Positions 5,937-10,778 of a DNA stretch of 10,778 bases are shown here, one piece after another. The stretch comes from Devosia sp. (lineage in GTDB: Bacteria; Pseudomonadota; Alphaproteobacteria; Rhizobiales; Devosiaceae): contig JAEUMC010000378.1 of assembly GCA_016793415.1 (NCBI GenBank), positions 1 through 10,778 of the forward strand, given 5' to 3'. Position 1 is the first letter of the stretch. The number at the start of each line of letters is the position of its first letter. The position numbers and the translations under genes were made by a program. The notes beneath the pieces are model-generated. The model saw only the letters and a list, made by a program, of their open reading frames with translations. It had not been told where the DNA came from and made no database searches.

Positions 5937-7473
5937 GTAGTTCACCCACTGCCTTGACGCGGACGCGCGTGGCGTTGCCCGGCAGGTAGGCGAGCGGCAC
6001 GTCCTCGACATCGACGATCTCGATCGACGAGCGGAGCGCACCGGCCGAGACGGCAGCCTCCGTGGCACGGTCCTTGGCGTCGGCCAGGGCCTGGTCGCGG
6101 CCGATCTCGGCCAGCGCATAGACCCGGTCGACCTCGCCCGAAACCTGCGCAATGGCGGCGCCGACCGCATTGGCCACGGCGAAGTGGTTTGGCTTGATCA
6201 CCTCGAGCCCACCGATCGGTCCGTCGACAAGGATCGAGCCGCCGCCCACTACGATGACCGGCAGCGGTTCGGGCGACAGGCGCGAGCGTTCGACGCAATC
6301 TTCCAGCATCGACATGATCCTCGCCTGGGTGCTCGCGATGAACGCGGGCGTCAGGTGGGCGACCTTGGATTTGTCGCCCAGCTCGTAGCGCCCTGAGGCG
6401 ACGACGACGTCGGAGGTGGTGAGGGTCTTGCCCCCGAAGATCAGCGCCTCGGTGACGATGCGGTAGCCGACCGAGGTCGGGCCGACCTTGATGGCGCCGC
6501 CGGTTTCGACAACGTGCGAACCACCTCCGAGGCCGATCGAGAACACGTCCGGCATCCGGAAGTTGGTTCGCACGCCGCCGACTTCCACGGCCACGGTGGC
6601 TTGGCGCGGGAATCCCTTGTGCAGCGAGCCGACATCGGAGGTGGTGCCGCCGATATCGACGACGATGGCGTCCGCGACCCCGGAGAGGAAAGCTGCGCCG
6701 CGCATCGAGTTGGTCGGACCCGAGGCGAAAGTCAGCACCGGGAATTTCTCGGCGAACGCTGCATCCATCAGCGTGCCGTCGTTCTGCGTCAGGTAGAAGC
6801 GGCCCTTGATCCCCGTTTCGGTGATCGCCTTGCGGAAGGCTTCGATGACGTGGCGGGACAGGTCACGCAGGCAGGCGTTCATGATCGCCGCGTTCTCGCG
6901 CTCGAGCAGGCCGATGCGGCCGATGTCGCTCGAGAGCGTAATGTGCACGCCGGGCAGCGCCTTGGCGAAGATCTCGCCAGCCTGCTTCTCGAACTCGCCG
7001 GTCACCGGCGAGAACACCGAGGTGATGGCGATGGTGTTGATGCCCTTGGCCTTGATGTCCTCAGCAATGCCGAGCAGTTCGGCTTCGTCGAGCGGCGAGA
7101 TCACCCGGCCGTCGAATTCGTTACCGCCATGTGCGAGGTAGCCGGTGCCGCCGATCGCTGCCTTCAGATCCTCGGGCCAATCGACCATCGGGGGCAGGGA
7201 AGCGGTGGCGGGAAGGCCGAGCCGCACGGCGGCAGTCTTGGCGAGATCGCGTCGCTGCACCACGGCGTTGGTGAAGTGGGTGGTGCCGATCATCACCACG
7301 TCGATGGCCGAAGCCTCCATCTTCGAGGCTTCGAGCACCGCTTTCAGCGCGTTGACCACGCCGGTCATCACGTCGGCGGTCGTCGCGGCCTTGACGCCGG
7401 CAATGACGGTCGCGCCGTCCATGACCACCGCGTCGGTATTGGTTCCGCCCACGTCGATGCCAATTCTGATCAT
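5926..7473 (-). CDS. Hydantoinase/oxoprolinase family protein, HyuA-like ATPase
   Basis: The 515-residue product has the two ASKHA-fold halves of the hydantoinase A / N-methylhydantoinase A family (PF05378 then PF01968), which use ATP to activate cyclic amides such as hydantoins and 5-oxoproline. Visible motifs are the phosphate-1 loop DVGGTNTD (7-14), GTTHFTNAVVQR (63-74), ERENAA (191-196), TQNDG (229-233), ASGPTNSMRGAAFL (250-263), the second phosphate motif VVDIGGTTSDVG (271-282), IGLGGGS (313-319) and VVGGGS (408-413). It stops where HyuA-type proteins (near 700 residues) continue into a C-terminal domain, which fits the short subtype found beside DUF917 genes. No HyuB (PF02538) partner is present. 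The ATG overlaps the stop of the DppF-like gene (ATGA) and is preceded by AAGGA at 7 nt. It is predicted to be cytoplasmic; the exact substrate is unknown. Confidence 0.9.
   Translation of the reverse strand: MIRIGIDVGGTNTDAVVMDGATVIAGVKAATTADVMTGVVNALKAVLEASKMEASAIDVVMIGTTHFTNAVVQRRDLAKTAAVRLGLPATASLPPMVDWPEDLKAAIGGTGYLAHGGNEFDGRVISPLDEAELLGIAEDIKAKGINTIAITSVFSPVTGEFEKQAGEIFAKALPGVHITLSSDIGRIGLLERENAAIMNACLRDLSRHVIEAFRKAITETGIKGRFYLTQNDGTLMDAAFAEKFPVLTFASGPTNSMRGAAFLSGVADAIVVDIGGTTSDVGSLHKGFPRQATVAVEVGGVRTNFRMPDVFSIGLGGGSHVVETGGAIKVGPTSVGYRIVTEALIFGGKTLTTSDVVVASGRYELGDKSKVAHLTPAFIASTQARIMSMLEDCVERSRLSPEPLPVIVVGGGSILVDGPIGGLEVIKPNHFAVANAVGAAIAQVSGEVDRVYALAEIGRDQALADAKDRATEAAVSAGALRSSIEIVDVEDVPLAYLPGNATRVRVKAVGELHVG
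5942..5947 (-). promoter_or_regulatory. Ribosome binding site of DUF917 copy 2
   Basis: GGGTGA on the minus strand ends 5 nt before ATG 5936 and lies inside the last codons of the HyuA-like gene. It supports ATG 5936 over the much longer upstream open frame. Confidence 0.5.
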
Positions 7474-8354
7474 TTTTCTGTCCTTTGGGAGACTGCTGCG
7501 CGGAGCGCGATGAGTTGTTCTGCCGTCGGGATTTCCCCGTCGATCAGTGGAATCTTTGGCCGCATCGCTTCTTCCTCGGCCGAGATCACCGGCACCGAGG
7601 CGAGAAGCAGGCGGGTGTAATCGTGCTGCGGCGCCTCGAACACCGACGCCGTGGGGCCGGTTTCGACGATCTTGCCGAGATAGAGCACCCCTACCGTGTC
7701 GGCGAAGTTCCGCATCAGGCTGAGGTCGTGCGAGATGAAGAGGTAAGTGAGCCCGAGCTGGCGACCGAGATCGACCAGGAGGTCCATGACCCGGGCCTGC
7801 ACCGAGACGTCGAGGGCCGAGGTCGGCTCGTCGAGGATCAGCAGTTGCGGCGCCACGGCCAGCGCGCGGGCGATGGCGACGCGCTGCTTCTGGCCGCCCG
7901 ACAGCTCATGCGGGTAGCGCAGCGCAAAATCCGCCGGCAGCTGCACCATCTCGAGCAGCTCGGCGATCCGCCGCTTGTGCTCGCCGACCGGCGTCCCGTG
8001 CGCGGCCAGCGGCACGGCGATCGACTGCCCCACGGTGCGACGCGGGTTCAGCGACGAGCCGGGGTTCTGGAACACCATCTGCACCTTGCGGCCATAGGCC
8101 CGCGTGCCGGTCTCGCCGATGATGCTGTGGCCATCGAGCCGGATATCGCCGCTGCTCGGTTTGGCAAGCCCCATGATCATCCGCGCGATGGTCGATTTGC
8201 CCGAACCGCTCTCGCCCGCAAGGCCATAGACCTTGCCCCTCGGAATCGAGAACGACACGTCGTCGACGGCGCGCACATCGCCGGTCTTGCGACCGAAACC
8301 GTTGCGGACCGGGAACAGCTTGGTGAGCCCGGCGATTTCCAGCATCGCGCTCAT
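7470..8354 (-). CDS. Peptide/nickel-type ABC transporter ATPase, DppF/OppF-like
   Basis: This 294-residue cytoplasmic ATPase is one of the two nucleotide-binding subunits of the importer. Its motifs are complete: Walker A GESGSGKST (47-55), Q-loop Gln96, signature LSGGQKQR (151-158), Walker B LLILDEPTSALD (171-182) and switch His209 in SHD. The sequence NPGSSLNPRRTVGQ after the Q-loop and the APQHDYTRLLLASVP tail are typical of the OppF/DppF branch, which is somewhat longer than this protein. The start ATG overlaps the stop of the DppD-like gene (ATGA), and its own stop overlaps the start of the HyuA-like gene, which ties the transporter physically to the catabolic genes. The transported substrate cannot be read from an ATPase. 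Confidence 0.94.
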   Translation of the reverse strand: MSAMLEIAGLTKLFPVRNGFGRKTGDVRAVDDVSFSIPRGKVYGLAGESGSGKSTIARMIMGLAKPSSGDIRLDGHSIIGETGTRAYGRKVQMVFQNPGSSLNPRRTVGQSIAVPLAAHGTPVGEHKRRIAELLEMVQLPADFALRYPHELSGGQKQRVAIARALAVAPQLLILDEPTSALDVSVQARVMDLLVDLGRQLGLTYLFISHDLSLMRNFADTVGVLYLGKIVETGPTASVFEAPQHDYTRLLLASVPVISAEEEAMRPKIPLIDGEIPTAEQLIALRAAVSQRTEK

Positions 8355-9196
8355 GCTGCCGCTCCGGCCTTGCCGAAGCCGCTGCCGCCGGTCAGCCGTG
8401 GCACGGCAGCGATCAGTGCCTTGGTGTAGTCGTCTCGCGGCGCCTCGAAGAGTTCGGCGGTCGGCCGGTGCTCGACCACTACGCCCTTGTTCATCACGTA
8501 GACGTAGTTCGAGGTTTCGCGCACCACGCCGAGGTTATGGGTGATCATCAGCAGGGCGAGGCCACGCTCTTCGACAAGGTCCTTGAGCAGCTTCAGGATC
8601 TGCGCCTGCGTGGTGACGTCGAGCGCCGTGCCGGGCTCGTCGGCGATCAGCAGCCTGGGTTCGCTCAAGAGCGCCATGGCGATCAGCACGCGTTGCCGCA
8701 TGCCGCCCGACAGCATGATCGGGTAGGAGCTGGCAACCCGCTCGGGGTCGCGCATCCGCACCTGGCCGAGCACTTCATACACCCGCGCCATCCGCGCCTT
8801 GCGGTCGCGGCTGCGGCCGAGGCGACGGTCGGCATATTTGAGGATAGTGCCCATCTGGTCGGCAATGGTGAAGACCGGGTTGAGCGAACTCATCGGGTCC
8901 TGGAACACCATCGACATGGCGGTGCCGCGCAGCTTCAGCCGCTCGCGGTCCGGCATCGTCAGCAGGTCGCGGCCATCATAGAAGATCTCGCCGCCGGTGA
9001 CCTTGGCCGGCGGGGTGCGCAGCAGCCCCATGATGGCCCGCATCGTCACCGTCTTGCCCGAGCCGCTCTCCCCCACCAGCGCGATCTGCGAGCGGGCCGG
9101 CACGTCGAGCGACACGCCCTTCAGCACGGAGTTGGTCTGGCCGTAGGTGGTGAACTGCACGCTGAGATTGCGCACCGAGAGCAGGGCGTCGGCCAT
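8351..9196 (-). CDS. Peptide/nickel-type ABC transporter ATPase, DppD/OppD-like
   Basis: The second ATPase subunit has 281 residues from ATG 9196. It shows Walker A GESGSGKT (42-49), Q-loop Gln99 within MVFQDPMSSLNP, signature LSGGMRQR (162-169), Walker B with Asp186-Glu187, and switch His220. The methionine in the signature and the RGTAMSMVFQDP phrase are typical of the DppD/OppD branch. After the Walker B glutamate it reads DEPGTALD where most relatives have DEPTTALD. The frame stays open to 10096, but that extension is a shadow of the dppC-like gene. ATG 9196 is chosen because AGGAGGTG precedes it and it overlaps the upstream stop by one base (TGATG). The tail is shorter than E. coli DppD (327). 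Confidence 0.93.
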   Translation of the reverse strand: MADALLSVRNLSVQFTTYGQTNSVLKGVSLDVPARSQIALVGESGSGKTVTMRAIMGLLRTPPAKVTGGEIFYDGRDLLTMPDRERLKLRGTAMSMVFQDPMSSLNPVFTIADQMGTILKYADRRLGRSRDRKARMARVYEVLGQVRMRDPERVASSYPIMLSGGMRQRVLIAMALLSEPRLLIADEPGTALDVTTQAQILKLLKDLVEERGLALLMITHNLGVVRETSNYVYVMNKGVVVEHRPTAELFEAPRDDYTKALIAAVPRLTGGSGFGKAGAAA

Positions 9197-10083
9197 CAGC
9201 GCACCTCCTGCACGTCGAACAGGTCGCGCAGGCCATCGCCCAGCAGGTTGAAGCCGAGCGCCACGATGAGGATGGCGAAGCCCGGCAGCACCGATTCCCA
9301 CCAGTAATCGGGCAGGAACGCCGAACCCGAGGCGACCATGGTGCCGAGGTCCGGGGTAGGGGGCTGGATACCGAGCCCGAGAAAGCTCAGCGAGGCGCCA
9401 ACGAGGATGACGAAGCCCGCATCCAGCGAAGTCTTGACCGCCAGCGCCGAAACGCAGTTGGGCAGGATTTCGCGGAACAGGATGTGGAACTTGCTGGCGC
9501 CCAGCGTCTCGGCCGCCTCGACGAACTCCTGCGTGCGCAACTGCCGGGTGATCGAGTAGATCAGCCGCGTGTGCCAGGTCCACCACAGCGCGGCGATCGC
9601 CAGCATCGAGTTGATCAGGTCGGGCGACAGCACCGCGGCGACGGCCAGCGCCATCACCAGCGGCGGGATGGCGAGGGCGATGTCGGTCAGGCGCATGATG
9701 ACCACCTCGACCCAGCCGCCGAAATAGCCCGCCAGGAGGCCCAGCGTCGTCCCCACCGGGATGGCGATGCCGAGCACCACCAGCGCCAGCAGCAGCGAGA
9801 TCCTGAGCCCGAAGATCACCCGGGTGAAGATGTCGCGCCCGACATTGTCGGTGCCGAACCAGTACTCCGCCGAAGGCGGCAGATGCCGGGCCCGGAAATT
9901 GACCACGGCGCCGACATGCTCGGGATGCGGCGTGATCCAGGGCGCCAGCAGCGCTGCGAGGATGGCGAGAATGACGATCGCCGCGCCGATCACCGCCGTC
10001 GGGTTGCGCGAGAAGCGATACCAGTTCTGGTAGGCGTTGGAGAGCCGGCGCGGCGGCGTGGTGGGGATGGTTTCGCTGCTCAT
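9196..10083 (-). CDS. Peptide/nickel-type ABC transporter permease, DppC/OppC-like
   Basis: The 295-residue inner-membrane permease begins with a cytoplasmic tail and the OppC N-terminal region (a first membrane segment near 30-48, then the periplasmic stretch ending in EYWFGTDNVGRDIFTRVIFG, a hallmark of this subfamily). The transport domain has about five further membrane segments. The EAA loop that contacts the ATPases is at 187-209 (FVEAAETLGASKFHILFREI), followed by SFLGLGIQPPTPDLGTMV and a C-terminal LGDGLRDLFD, both family signatures. The start at 10083 overlaps the upstream permease stop by one base (TGATG) and has GGGAG 6 nt upstream. The frame is open to 10722, but that upstream part is a shadow of the dppB-like gene. 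The importer appears intact, so it was probably kept for active uptake. Confidence 0.94.
   Translation of the reverse strand: MSSETIPTTPPRRLSNAYQNWYRFSRNPTAVIGAAIVILAILAALLAPWITPHPEHVGAVVNFRARHLPPSAEYWFGTDNVGRDIFTRVIFGLRISLLLALVVLGIAIPVGTTLGLLAGYFGGWVEVVIMRLTDIALAIPPLVMALAVAAVLSPDLINSMLAIAALWWTWHTRLIYSITRQLRTQEFVEAAETLGASKFHILFREILPNCVSALAVKTSLDAGFVILVGASLSFLGLGIQPPTPDLGTMVASGSAFLPDYWWESVLPGFAILIVALGFNLLGDGLRDLFDVQEVR
9202..9209 (-). promoter_or_regulatory. Strong ribosome binding site of the DppD-like ATPase gene
   Basis: AGGAGGTG, nearly the full anti-Shine-Dalgarno complement, lies 5 nt before ATG 9196 and inside the last codons of the dppC-like gene. It fixes the start of a frame that is otherwise open for another 900 bases. 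Confidence 0.75.
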
Positions 10084-10778
10084 CAGCGGCTCCCACGGAT
10101 GCGGACGCGGGGGTCGACGAAGCCGACCAGCACGTCGATGAGCAGATTGACCAGGACGAAGAACACGCCCGAGACCATCACCACGCCCATCACCGCGTTG
10201 AGATCCTTCTGCAGGATCGTGCGGATGCCATAGGCCGCCATGCCCGGCCAGGCGAACACCAGTTCGACGACGAAGGCGTTGCCGATCAGCGAGGCGAACT
10301 CGAGCCCGAGGATGGTCAGTGGCGGCACGAAGCTGGGGCGCAGCATGTACTTGAACACCCGGATCGGTTCCGGCACGCCGAAGGCACGGCTCGCCTCGAT
10401 GTAATCCTGGCTCGCCACATCGATCATCGACGAGCGGGTGATGCGGGCAATCTGCCCCATGGTGGCGAGTGCCAGGGCGATGGCAGGCAGCAGCAGGTAG
10501 CGCAGCGCCTCGCCGAATACGTCGAGGCGGCCGGCCAGCAGCGAGTCGACGGTCAGTAGGCCAGTGATGCTGGCGACGAATTCCATGTCGTGCGGCAACC
10601 GCCCGGTGGTCGGCAGGATATGCAGCACGTAGCCGGCAAGGATCTGCAGCAGCAGCGCTGCAAAGAAACTCGGGGTAACGGCGGAAAAGATGGCCAGCAC
10701 GCGGACCAGCGTATCGGGCCACTTGTCCTTCCAGCGCGCCGCCGCCACGCCCAGCGGCACGCCGAGCACGAAGGCGAT
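10083..10778 (-). CDS. Peptide/nickel-type ABC transporter permease, DppB/OppB-like (N-terminus outside window)
   Basis: The last 231 residues of the first permease of the importer are present; the frame continues unbroken to the right edge. The GTG near 10769 lies inside a membrane segment (IAFVLGVPLGV) and is not a start. Full-length DppB is about 310-340 residues, so roughly a quarter is missing. The EAA loop reads YIEASRAFGVPEPIRVFKYMLRPS, preceded by LPAIALALATMGQIARITRSSM and followed by LGLEFASLIGNAFVVELVFAWPGMAAYGI, all typical DppB phrases. It ends in VDPRVRIRGSR, as in many rhizobial relatives. A periplasmic binding-protein gene and the operon promoter are expected further right; neither can be seen here. 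Confidence 0.93.
   Translation of the reverse strand: MAFVLGVPLGVAAARWKDKWPDTLVRVLAIFSAVTPSFFAALLLQILAGYVLHILPTTGRLPHDMEFVASITGLLTVDSLLAGRLDVFGEALRYLLLPAIALALATMGQIARITRSSMIDVASQDYIEASRAFGVPEPIRVFKYMLRPSFVPPLTILGLEFASLIGNAFVVELVFAWPGMAAYGIRTILQKDLNAVMGVVMVSGVFFVLVNLLIDVLVGFVDPRVRIRGSR

Noticed and set aside
4938..5957. A 339-residue plus-strand open frame opposite DUF917 copy 2
   Set aside because: It is a His/Arg/Asp/Gly-rich antisense shadow without motifs, and the minus-strand gene is supported by conserved blocks.

Overview
The window is GC-rich, densely packed DNA from what looks like an alphaproteobacterium of the Hyphomicrobiales (Rhizobiales) type. A Devosia-like genome would fit, but that is inference. 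The signs are an AapJ-type amino-acid-binding protein, an Omp25/RopB-like small porin, a large YcbB-type L,D-transpeptidase, and a tRNA promoter close to the alphaproteobacterial CTTGAC-N17-CTATAT pattern. No insertion sequence, integrase, CRISPR array or long repeat was seen. No stretch over 300 bases lacks a gene; the largest gaps are under 100 bases.

Left part (1-3676), mixed single genes. The window opens inside the 3' end of an aapJ-like gene. It overlaps by 20 nt an exported L,D-transpeptidase of the cell wall. On the opposite strand follow a tRNA-Asn(GTT) gene with a recognisable promoter and a mobA-like molybdenum-cofactor guanylyltransferase gene. Across a short divergent spacer lies a + strand gene for an eight-strand-type outer-membrane beta-barrel protein. 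A GC-rich hairpin (3693-3718) separates it from the convergent operon to the right.

Right part (3733-10778), one large minus-strand operon that runs off the right edge. In transcription order it holds two peptide/nickel-type ABC permeases (DppB-like, partial, and DppC-like), two ABC ATPases (DppD- and DppF-like), a stand-alone 515-residue hydantoinase/oxoprolinase A-type protein, and two tandem paralogues of the DUF917 family (Pfam PF06032, as I recall renamed after an S-methyl-thiohydantoin desulfurase). Neighbouring genes overlap by 1 to 11 nt, apart from a 17-nt gap between the two DUF917 genes, so they are almost certainly co-transcribed and translationally coupled.

The simplest reading is an uptake-plus-catabolism unit. 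The ABC importer brings in a small cyclic-amide, hydantoin-like or thiohydantoin-like compound, or a peptide carrying one. The ASKHA-fold HyuA-like ATPase and the DUF917 pair then act on it in the cytoplasm. The usual HyuB partner is absent and the substrate is unknown. This is the most interesting content of the window. The periplasmic binding protein and promoter of the operon should lie just beyond position 10778.
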